From NCBI GenBank assembly GCA_947179155.2, contig OX359270.1, positions 10,519,222-10,583,221 on the forward strand: 64,000 nt of DNA, in the 5' to 3' direction. Positions within the stretch are counted from its first letter, which is position 1, and the number at the start of each line of letters is the position of its first letter. The notes below the pieces were generated by a model. It had not been told where the DNA came from. It did no database searches and was given only the letters and a program-made list of their open reading frames with translations. Position numbers and translations under genes: made by a program. The DNA is from Hedera helix (Eukaryota; Streptophyta; Magnoliopsida; Apiales; Araliaceae). Positions 9,250 through 19,944 of this stretch are shown piece by piece.

Positions 9250-10800
9250 CTGCGAGACTATGCGATGTCGCAAGTCACTGAAATCCAATCGAGCATCCAT
9301 AGGCCTGCAATTCAAGCCACAAGTTTTGAGATTAAGTTGGGCACGATACAGATGATCTAAGATTCAATGCAGTTTGGAGGTTTACCTAATGACTATCCGA
9401 ATGATCATCTCATGAGCTTTTTGGAGATATGTGATACCCTCAAGTATGATGAAGTTTCGAATAACGCTGTAAGGATTCCCTTGTTCCCTTTCACACTTAA
9501 GGACAAGGAGAAGATTTGGTTGCATTCGTTTGTCACTACTTGGAACGACTTACTTCAAAGGTTTCTAACGAAGTTCTTTATGCCAGCAAAGACTGCAAAA
9601 ATGAGAAATGACATTACTTCATTCATGCAACATGAATCAGAGTCGTTGTACAAGGCATGAGAACACTTCAAAGAATAATTGGGGAGATGTCCACACCATG
9701 GGATACTCAAGTGGCTTCAAGTTTAAACGTTTTACAATGGGTTATTCAGTACAACGAGGACTATTATTAATGCAGTTGCAGGTGGTACTTTGATGGCGAA
9801 GAATTTTGATGAGGCATATGATCTGTTGGAAATCATAACAGTAAATGATTATCAATGGCCTTTAGCAAAGGTGAATCGACCATGGGCAGTTAGGAGAATT
9901 GAGAATGATGCAATTTTTGCAATGGCTACGCAAGTGGAGTTAATTACAAGGAGAATTGACGCTTTTGGAGTTCCAAATATTTAGCATGTGACAATAGTTT
10001 ATGATCTATGTGTGGTGAACTATTTAGTAAATCAATGCCTTATTAATGCAGAATCGGTCCAGTATGTAGCTAATTACAATCAGCAGTAGTAACCCAATAA
10101 TCCGAGTTACTATTATTCGGGGGTGAGGAATCCTCCCAATCATTCATGGAGCAATAATCAAGCTCAATCATATGCTCCTAGACTATCATATACACCGAAT
10201 TTTCAGAATCAATCTCCTCCACAGTCAGGCAAGGATTATAAATTGGAGGAGCTTCTTACCAAGCTTATAGCTCATAGTGAGGTTAGTATATCATAGAATG
10301 AGGTCAGAATGAATAGTCTATAATCATCAATGCGGAATCTCGAAAATCAAATAGGGCAGCTCGCCAATGCAATCAATAGTCGGCCCCAAGGTGTTTTGCC
10401 AAGTGATACAGAGATAAATCCAATAAGGGGTGGTATAGAATAATGTAATGCTGTGACACTTTGCAATGGTAAAGAGCTACCTGAGGTAGTTGGGGAATAG
10501 ATAAAAAGATCACACCCGGATACGAAAGATGATAATGTGGCTGAAAAGGAAAATGAGAAGCATAAAGCTGAGGAAAAGCAGACAGAAGAGAATCTAGTAG
10601 TGAATCCTAATCAGAATCAGATTGCACCACCCGTGCCATTCCCACAACGACTTCAGAAATCAAAACTTGACAAACAATTTTCAAATTTTTTGGAGATTTT
10701 TAAAAAACTTCTTATCAACATCCCTTTTGCAGATGCCTTGGAACAAATGCCTAGCTACATGAAATTTATGAAAAAGATTTTGTCTAACAAAAGAAGTTAG
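9250..10800 (+). pseudogene. gag: Degraded gag of the Athila/Tat-like element
   Basis: The reading starts before 9300 with a phrase like SIHRPAIQASSFEIK and continues with the hallmark of plant Athila/Tat gag: QFGGLPNDYPNDHL, FLEICDTLK, LFPFTLKDKEKIWLHS, LTKFFMPAKTAKMRND (about 9367-9657). A stop interrupts at 9658 and the frame shifts. It resumes at about 9793 with AKNFDEAYDLLE and continues, through further stops, over an Asn/Gln-rich part and a Lys/Glu-rich linker (10537-10797). Gag would form the particle shell. At least five in-frame stops make it non-functional. Confidence 0.88.
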
Positions 10801-10814
10801 ATGACTTTGAAACA

Positions 10815-11270
10815 GTGACACTTACGGAGGAATGCAGTGCAATTTTGCAAAAAAAAAACTACCAGCAAAGCTCAAGGATCCGGATAGCATTACAATTTCG
10901 TTCACCAGTAGGAGTCAATTTTTTTGGGAAGGCATTGTACGATTTGGGAGCAAGCAAAAACATGTTGCCGTTATCTGTATATAAGAAGCTTGGGTTGAAT
11001 GAAACGAAGCCTATAAATGTTACGTTACAATTGGCAGATAGGACAATCATTTATCTGAGGGGGATTGTTAAAGATGTGTTAGTCAAGGTGGATAAGTTTA
11101 TCTTCCCAACGGATTTTATTGCTTTGGATTATGAGGAAGACAAAGACATACATATCATTCTTGGGGGGTCTTTTTTAGCTACTAGGAAAATGCTCATTGA
11201 CGTACAAAAAGGTAAGTTAACTGTGCAAGTCCAAGATGAAAAGTTATGTTTAAGGTTCTCAAGGAAATAA
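10815..11270 (+). pseudogene. Retropepsin (aspartic protease) domain of the Athila/Tat-like element
   Basis: The open stretch contains the plant retrotransposon protease signature: ALYDLGASKNMLPLSVYKKLGL, with DLGAS where the active site is normally DLGAS or DSGAS, then a flap-like region and IILGGSFLATRKMLID at about residues 113-128, where the family has LGRPFLAT and a substrate-pocket Gly. It is detached from gag by stops near 10798 and is followed by a stop at 11268 instead of reverse transcriptase. The Asp is present but the polyprotein context is lost. Confidence 0.88.
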
Positions 11271-12980
11271 AACTCTCAATCGATTTTGAGGATTGTTTCC
11301 AAGTTGATGTAGTTGAAGATGTTAGAAAGAATAAAAAGGGCAAAAAAGGGTTAAAAGAAATGTATGTTTCAATGAAAAAAGAAAGATGAGCTCGAGTTTG
11401 GGGGTCGTCAATCTCAAGAGAAGACTAAGCGGATAATCAAGAATTGGCCTCCAAGACGGTTCATCATACATAAATTCGATCCGAGCTAAAAAAAAAGGGA
11501 GTAGTCAGACTGAGACTATAAAATAAGCGCTTATTGAAAGGCAACTCAAATTTTAGTTTTAGTTTTTTATTTTTATTTTATTTTTAGTAAATCTCTTAGT
11601 ATTAAATTTTAGTTTTTTAGTTATTTATATTAAAATTTTGTTTTTGTTTTTGTTTTAGGCTTTTCATGCCAGTAACTCAAACTTAGCAGATAATGAGGAA
11701 AAAGTTGCATATTCAGGGGAGTCCGTTATTCTTAAATTATTTATTTAATACATTAAGGACAATGTTTATTTTAAGTTTGGGGGTGTGGGTAAATTTTGAA
11801 TAAATTTTAAAATTTTAGTGTAAGTTTTGGGATTTTGTGAGTATATTCACTGTAAATTCTCACAAGACACAACTCGTCCACTTAAAATAGTCTTGGGGTT
11901 TAAAGGTTGCACGTGCTAAATGTAACTGTGATACCCACGAAAATGGGTAGTTTAGTTAGTGTTTTATTTTCGTGTTTAGTTAGTACTTGTACAATAAATT
12001 GTTTGAATTAAGAAATGGTTAATGATAAGAATCTGATTATTTACTATTATTTAAGAAAAATTGATGAACATGAGGGATTTATATTTTGACATTTGAGCTG
12101 ATTTTGCGATATTCACGATTCTTTTGCATTTTAGCACATACCCTGTTATTTGGCTAGTTGTTATTTAAAAAACTTATTAGGTTAGATGTTTGTAAGGATT
12201 ACCATTGAAAATTTAAAAAAATTATTTGAATATCGGTTTGTTCTAAGTTTAGGCTTTTATATAAGTTTGGAGGAATGTTGGATAACATTTAAATTTAAGG
12301 AAAATAAAAATAAAAAAATATAATATTAAAATAACTTGACTTAGTCAAAATTTTGTGGCTTTTGTTACTCGAATAAGTAAGCTCTTAGGGATGCCTCTAC
12401 ATTTAGTGCCCTAAAGTCAATTGATTTGGGAGTCATTGGTCAAAAATTCGTTACATGAGTAGCACTGAAAAACCTAATAAAATTAGACATTACACAAGCC
12501 AAGAATAAAATTATGAGGGTGAAATGGAGCGTAAAATGCATTCATCCGTATACATGCGTACAAAGTGAGATGGAAAAAAAATAATATATGTACTCGCTTA
12601 AGAAAAATAAAAGTGCTTACATGTTAAATCTGTGTGATCCCATACTTATATGATTGTCTTGCTAATGGTTATTGATGTGAAAAATAAAATTTTAGATTTC
12701 AAAAGGAGTCTTTCGTCAGATGTTTGATTGTATGAGTTTATCTAAATTCTAACTAGTTGAAACAGTGGGACACACACATATACTAAAGAATCTTGAGTAT
12801 TTGTGGAATTAGTGATTATGTTGGGATTCTAAATTCTATGGTGTTCTGAGATTTTTCTTAAGTTATGTTACATAATCATTGAGGTCGTTAATCCAATTCA
12901 TGTTGGTACATTACTTAAGTATTTAGTTTTTAGTTTTAATTTTGTTTGAGGGCAACCAAAGAGTTAAGTTTGAGGGTATT
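11271..12980 (+). other. Non-coding 3' internal part of the Athila/Tat-like element
   Basis: About 1.7 kb with no frame of reverse transcriptase, RNase H or integrase. It contains phrases typical of the region after pol in these elements, AAGTTTGGGGGTGTGGG near 11772 and TTTGAGGGTATT directly before the 3' LTR (polypurine-like). The jump from protease to this part suggests a deletion of the rest of pol. Confidence 0.7.
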
Positions 12981-14560
12981 TGATAAGTGAATTTATACCT
13001 ATGTATTGACTATCTTTTAGCTTAATAATTTATGAGTTCTTAAGTATTTTATATTAATTTTAAGTGTTTTATGTTATTTTTATGTGTTTTGATGCTATTT
13101 TGTAAGAATTGGAGTAAAGGCTTGGTAGATCAAAGTTTGGAGTTGTTATGCTTGCATTTTCAGCTTGTCAATTACACAGTAGTCACTTCAGGCCTAATTT
13201 CGACCTTGATCCACTAAGAATCTTTCAAATCCTAAAACATGAAAGTTTTAGATATACTTCTCAGCTTTTTGAAACATCTTGAATCATCTTAATAAGAGTT
13301 CGGATAGGAAAATTATGGCCAATTTTTCAATAAATGCTGAAGTAGCCAAAATCCTAAAATTTTAGGCGACTGACAAAACCTTCGCTATAGAGCAACACGC
13401 TGCTAAAAAAATAAAAGGAGCCCAGCCGCACTCTAAGACTTCGCATCTGTGCCCGGGACTCGATCATACTTGTTTTTAACGCGTTTTTACATTTTTTTTT
13501 TACTTCGAATTAGATTTGGGTGTGCTTTTATGCTAGGTATTTGACTTGTAACTTATAAATACACTATGAGACTCTTATTTTCAAGATATTAGAATATAGG
13601 CTCACATAGTTAGTAGTAGATTATAATAGAAAATCAAATTTTTTATTAAGATTTAAAGGATGATTCTCACAAGTATTCAAGATTAAAGAAAAAATTGAAG
13701 ATTGTGTTTCATGAATAAGATATTTTCTCTTTAACTATTTTCTTTTAATTATTATAATTCTTGGGATGATTATTTCTAATATTATGAATGGGTTTTCTTA
13801 TTTGATTATAAACTAAACAATTAATTAAGATTGCAATGGAACCCAATGTGTAGTTTATATTAATTCTTTTTCATTTTGATTACGTTTGATTATATATGAA
13901 TTATTTATCATATTTTTTTGCATTAAAATACTAATTATCTACAATAATAATCTAATAGTCTATATAAAGTTGACGAATGGATTATAGACCTAGATATAAA
14001 TATTTTTGTGCTAAATCTGAAAGGATTTATATGATTAGTATATATGATAGGGATATACCTATATATCTTTTGCAGCCATAGAGATAATCTGAGCTTAAAA
14101 TCTTAATTAATATATTTTAGATAAGAATATTGTGATTTAATTAGTTGGGATATTTCTTATTAATTATGTTACCTTAGGGTCAGATTTAGAAGGATTTATT
14201 TCTATGACTATCAGAAGAAGCGTATAAATACTATAAAAATTCTCGGTTAATAATTTTATATACTTAATTAATTAAAAAGGGATTGAAGAGATTTAAATAA
14301 AGTATTGGGGGAAATTATAATCTTAAGTCGTTAAAATCTGATATTAATTCTTGTTATTAGATAAATTTGGTTGTTAGTTTAATTAGATTTTACTTCATAG
14401 CTTTATTCGATTATTTAAATAAAATTAATTTGGTTAATGATTAGTAATTGGTAATTATTATTAAATAATTCTCTGTGAAAACGATACATTGCTTACCATT
14501 ATAGCATTATTCGATCACGTATACTTGCATATGAAGTCCTAAGTTAAAAATAGGCAAACA
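12981..14560 (+). repeat. 3' LTR of the Athila/Tat-like element
   Basis: 1580 bp matching the 5' LTR, starting TGATAAGTGAATT and ending AGGCAAACA. It is about 40 bp shorter than the 5' copy because of several indels. Confidence 0.88.
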
Positions 14561-16039
14561 TTAATCAAGAACGAATGAACATAAACTAAAACTACAAAAA
14601 TAAGATTTCTTTACCTCTTAAAATGCAAGTTCTAATACTCTTGATTATGCAAGCCTTTTGTGTTTCCTTCTCTCTATATCACTAACCCTCACTTATGATT
14701 CTCTCTCTCAAGCTTCTTGCATTGTGAATTGGTGAGTTTTAATGAATGAGAAGGCTTTTATTTATAGGTCAACCAAGATATAGGGTATCATGGTTATTAA
14801 GCCAATAAATATCTTTACAAGCTTAGCCTCCAAGTTTCCTACAAGAAATATCTCCTATAAGTGACCTTCCTTGCCACCTTTCTCACTCCATAAGTCACCA
14901 TGATTTATCATTTCTTGGCTAGTCACCTTATGATTCACCATGCTTCATTAACTCTTCAATGAGTCAACATGTCTAGTCACTTATTTCATCATCTACCTAG
15001 ATGAGTCATCAAGCCTTGTCATCAAATGCCACAACTCACCACTCAAACTATGCCAACACATCCAATAAACAAAACTGCAATACTTACATAAGTTGTAAGC
15101 ATGTTAGCTTTTAAGAAAAATGATCAAGTGGCCAACAAGGCCAAGTGACCTTCCTTGCACCAACATGATTGGGTCATCCCCCTTTTATTCCCTTGCCAAA
15201 AAGTCTCCTAAATATCGTAGAATACTTGACTAGGATTAGCATAATTAATCTCTTAATTATTGTTAATCCTACTTTACAAGTTTAATGGACTTACTTATAT
15301 GTATCTAATCCTCACTTAGTTGGTTAATAACCTCACTTAGCAACCTTTGGCTCACAAGAGGCTACATCCTACCATGTTATGCTTGACAACACATTTAGAA
15401 AGCAAAATACCAATTGACAACTCAAGTGCAAGATAAGGCAAGTGGCCCCAAGCCTTGTCTATGGTTGGGTACCTCCCTAAGCAGACAGCTGAAAACAGGC
15501 AGCTAGGCCCGTTTGCTTTAGAAGTTAAATATTACTTTAGTAATTCAGTTGCCAATATTGATTACTCCAAATTTAATTTATTTTATAGTTCTTTCCTAAC
15601 TAACTTAGTTAGTCATTTTTGTACTTTAACTTTTCGTATTTTTATCATATAATTTTCGTATTATACCCGTATTCTACTACATATTATAATCTGTATTATA
15701 CTTAGTATTTGTAAATAATATTTTTGTATTTATACATCGTATAGATACTTAGGTCATAATATACTCCAAAGTACCTGTTAATCATTTCTAGGTTTAAACA
15801 AGTATATAATTACAATACTTGTACCTAACAACACTTACACACATTTAATTCCTAACACATAGATTAGGTCAAAATGTTTAATCATCTCTACACATTTTTA
15901 TTCTCCAAAACTAAGTTTTAAACTTAACCACTAATCGTATTCGATTACATTTCCTAGCCTTATTCTCAATTGCATGGCTACTCTACGATTTTCTCATCCG
16001 AGGATCACTCTACGACCATCGTACACTATAAGCGTCTTT

Positions 16040-16260
16040 CTCTACGAAGTTCACACCTTCTCATATTCAATATCCAAGAGAATTCACACCTTCTCAAGAC
16101 ATACAGATAAGATGATTCACACCTTCTCATAATCAATAGCTAAAATAATTCACACCTTCTCAAGACATACAGATTATAGGGTTCACATTGCCTAAGTTAT
16201 AGAGTTCACACTACTCAAGTTATAGGGTTTACACTGCCCAAGTCACACCACCCAAGTTAT
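16040..16260 (+). repeat. Degenerate tandem repeats
   Basis: The phrase TTCACACCTTCTCA recurs at spacings near 45-60 bp, followed by shorter units such as GGGTTCACACTGCCCAAGT. This is non-coding and lies inside the long TG...CA element. Confidence 0.7.
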
Positions 16261-16416
16261 ATATAATCGTATTTTCGAGTCGTATTAGGTCTTTCAATAT
16301 ACCTGAGGAATTGTTTCTTAGGTATTTTATTCACAATAACTAGATTTTTAATCTCAACCTTTATTTACTCCTTTAAGATCATATTTACTAGCCTTATAAA
16401 TATCTGGGGCAGTACA

Positions 16417-18380
16417 ACTATGATGGTATAGTTTAGGTTTGAAAAAATCGTGAAGCTCTTATCTCATTGGAGGGGAAGGATTTACTTTAATTAGCACATC
16501 TTGCTGTTGTAGAGGTTGGTGAATTAATTGATTAATGAATTCAATAGTGAAACTTTCTCTCTTTTTTGTTTTCTATTAATTTATGATATTTTATTCATGA
16601 GTGGAACAAGGAAATTTTAAAAATTAAAAAAAAAACATGTTATATTGTTTATATCATTTTTTGTTGCCAAATGTTTAGTAAAAATGCCACCTAGTAATTT
16701 TTTAATAGTCAACTGCATTTGACTCACGTCTGTTAGTTTTTATGGGAAAAATGAAATCTATCTTTTGACTTTAAAGTTTATTGTGGAAAATTAAAACTTG
16801 GTTAGTTAAAATAAAAACAAGTGAAAGCTTGTTGGTTTTTAATATCATTTACCCAAGAAAATATTTATCTTGTGGACACTCAAATCTTGCATGTATTTTT
16901 GATTTTTGGTAACAGGAAGGCAACAATGTAAATTCGATTCATGACAAATTGGGGATGTTAAGGGATGGTTCAAAAAGGCAAGGTGAATTATTTGGAGAGC
17001 ACACATATACCTTGGGGGTACTAAAATGCAAAAAGGAGGATTCAAAATATTGCTTGTGCTTACAATGAGATGGTTTTAGCCTTTTTTCTCCCTCATAACA
17101 GATCTGAATATGCTCAAATTTGGTACAGTTACAAATGTCTCAAAAAGAACTTTTCGAATTGGGGTGTCACGTTTCATAATTTTTCTTGAATTACAAGATA
17201 TGACCATTTAAGTACACGAGACGAAGTTTAGCAAGTGGGCCCATCAAGCACCACTATAATGGCGCCATTATATCGGCGCTAGTTACTATAGCTATATCAG
17301 ACCACTTTCCTTCCATGTAAGAAAAAAAAGAAGAAAAAAAGGGGAGAAATATACATGACAAGAGAGAATATTTTTTATTGTACGACAATTTAATTATGGA
17401 GATACATTTCATTAGGCTTAGAGGAAGTCTGTAGAAGAGGTTAGGAGGAGAATTAGAGAAAATAAAAGAAAAATTTACTTTCAATCTTTGATAGTGTTTG
17501 TTAAATTATTGCAGCTGTGAGGTTGTACGATAAATGAAGAGGTATTTACCATTAAATTACGTCTAATTATGTACTCCATTCGTTCCAAAATAAAAATTCT
17601 AGTTTAGTTTTTGTGTATATTAAGAAAGATGACAAAATTATTCATATTTAAATTCTCATTTAATTGTATAGTTTTATGTATATGACTAGTGATAATCCAT
17701 AAATATACATAGATAATAGAAACATGACAATTAATATTACGAATATTGCAGATAAATTATTATAAAAAATAAATTATTTATAATAAGTAATATTTAACTT
17801 AAAATTATTTAAAATAATAATAAAGATTTTTATTCTGAAATGGAGACTTTTGGGTAAACAATTATGTAAATTTGAGTACATAATTATGAGAGGTGTGTTG
17901 GACTCATACGTGAGAAGATTGTTGGACTCATTTATATTGACCGTTACCACTAACCCCACAAAATGGCCCACCATCAGCATATATATTGACCGTTACCACT
18001 AACCCCCCACAAAATGGCCCACCATCAGTATTAGTTCCACTAAGAATTTTACACTGAAAATGACCGAAAAGAAACAAATAGTAAAATAGAGCTTCTCAAG
18101 AAGAGATCGCTCCAGCAAACCACTAAAACAGGTAGAGAGCATTAAATTGCTTGCATTTTCAGTTGAGGCTGAGTTGTTGATTCCATTTCAGATACTTTAG
18201 AAATTAAAGTCCACCCTACAACAACTACTACTTCCCCTGTTTTCCTCACCTACACTCTCTCCTGTTTCTCTCTCTCATCAATTTTCCATTAATAATTGAC
18301 ACAACATAATGCCAACTTGAGATTATTGACAAAACCCATCAAATAATTTGTGGGATTTTTTCAAATTTCTTTGATTACAA
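16417..18380 (+). promoter_or_regulatory. Upstream region of the methylesterase gene
   Basis: No protein gene is visible over 2 kb. A weak Stowaway-like pair of ends (CTCCATTCGTTCC at 17574 and its loose complement ending at 17845) may mark a small MITE. A 49-50 bp tandem duplication lies at 17934-18030. Pyrimidine-rich CT runs at about 18254-18278, 100 bp before the ATG, look like the Y-patch common in plant 5' leaders. The transcription start cannot be placed from sequence alone. Confidence 0.5.
17934..18030 (+). repeat. 49-50 bp tandem duplication upstream of the methylesterase
   Basis: Two copies, 17934-17982 and 17983-18030, each with ATTGACCGTTACCACTAACC followed by ACAAAATGGCCCACCATCAG, differing by one C insertion. 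It sits about 350-450 bp before the start codon. Confidence 0.9.
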
Positions 18381-19908
18381 ATGGGTAATCGATTTATTTG
18401 CATGACAAAGGAAGATGCGAAAGAAAATGGGTCAAAGAGCAAGAGATTGGGAAGATCTCAGCGGAAATTGCTGGCAGAGGAGGAGTTATTGCATAGGCAG
18501 GCTCTGTCTATGGCAATTCACCAGCACCAGTTGTCTCAGAGGTTTGATGGATCTATGTCCCGCCGTATAGGATCAACCGGGTCTCGCCGCCGCAATCTTT
18601 CGGAGCCTTTGTCCTTCAATAATGGAAAACAGGTATACCTTCGAGATTGATCACGTTTCATATTTATTTGTATGGACTATGGAGTAGTAGACTTTTTCCT
18701 TTTTTGGGTTATATATATATTTTTTGAAGTGATTGGATCTATAGGAGTGGTTACTAATTGAAGCTTTGAGTTCGTTCTAAACGGACCCTTTTCATATTTA
18801 TATGTAGTAGACGACTTTTTTTTTTTTTTTTTTTGGTGGGGGGGGGGGGGGGGGGGGGGGGGTTACATGTTTTTTTAGGTCATTGGATCTATATCAGACC
18901 ATCAGTTGTACTAATTGATGCTTTGAGCCCTTGAGCTCTTTTAAATTGACGCCTTTTCATATTTATATGGACTAGTAGACCTTTTCCTTTTTGGGGTTTT
19001 GCAATTTACATGTTTTTTAAGTGATGGGATCTATAAAAGTGGTACTAATTGAACCTTTGAGCTCTTTTAAACAGACCCCTTCTGATATTTATATAGACTT
19101 TTTCCTTTTTGGTTTTTCATGTTTTTTAAGTGCTTGGATCTATAGCAGAAAAAGTTAACTTTTTGGACATCCCAACCAAATTAAAAATGAAGTTTACCCA
19201 AATTCTGACGATTGGCTTTTGATTATGTTAAAAGTTAACTTTAAAACTTGGTCTTTAGAGTGTATATAATCTTTTTTTGTCAATATGCCACCTTCCTTAT
19301 ATAAAAAAGAGAAGGAAAATGATGTATGTATATGTATATTCGAGAAAGTTGTGATTCGTGAGTATTGAGGGAAGTACAAGATCATAAGTAAAAAGATGAA
19401 CTTTTTCATTTGAAAACACAAAAGCCTTGTGAGTTTTTTCCCCCTATATTGAGGATAGCGATCCAGATTAATTAAACTTTATCTTTGTTAAAGTTAATGG
19501 ATTATTTAATAAATATATTTACCCTTCCTGGAATTTCAAGATCTAATGACCTCTGGAGGGAGGAATTGTTTGGGTAAACCATGAAGGTATCGAATCTTTA
19601 TGGTTGTTCAAAGGGCAGTGGGGCATGATTGGGAGATATGGAATTCCAGACCTCCTGATATTAATATTGTTCATTACATAGCTTTTAGTGAACGTTCAAG
19701 GTCCTTAAACAGTCTTTCTTATTAGAAAGATTCATCTCAATAAGAAAGTACTTTGTAGACTTCTCTTGGCCTGTCTTTTCATTACTTTAATTTATTTCTT
19801 TTAGTGCATACTTTAATCTTCAGTTCTATTTACCATCTTTCTCTTTATGCTTATAAGGTAAGCTTTTTAAATCTTTTCTTGTACTCTCTTGTAGTTCTAT
19901 CTCCTATT

Positions 19909-19944
<36 letters not shown>

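Larger units (their letters stand above)
7476..14560 (+). mobile_element. Athila/Tat-like Ty3 LTR retrotransposon, pol-deleted
   Basis: Two long direct repeats bound the element and both begin TGATAAGT and end AGGCAAACA. Flanks CTAAT (7471-7475) and TTAAT (14561-14565) are a near-perfect 5 bp target duplication. A motif TTTTTGGCGCTGTTGCCG follows the left repeat at about 9100-9118, where such elements carry their primer-binding region. The internal part encodes gag and a retropepsin but nothing recognisable as reverse transcriptase, RNase H or integrase, so the element could have moved only with outside help. The two LTRs differ by many substitutions and indels, indicating an old insertion. 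Confidence 0.88.
5813..16416. mobile_element. Long TG...CA element (probable solo LTR of a Ty3 element), split by a nested retrotransposon
   Basis: The left end starts TGTCACGCCCC and the right end finishes CTGGGGCAGTACA. The 5 bp ACTAT precedes the left end (5808-5812) and follows the right end (16417-16421), a perfect target duplication. Without the nested element (7476-14560) about 3.5 kb remains, with no coding sequence. TG...CA ends, 5 bp duplication and the TGTCACGCCCC start fit the very long LTRs of Tekay/Del-type chromoviruses. A solo LTR left by recombination is the simplest reading. The part at 16040-16260 contains degenerate tandem repeats of the phrase TTCACACCTTCTCA. Confidence 0.72.

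Noticed and set aside
16040..16260. Regularly spaced repeats resembling a CRISPR array
   Set aside because: Units and spacings are irregular, the host is a plant, and the repeats lie inside a transposon.
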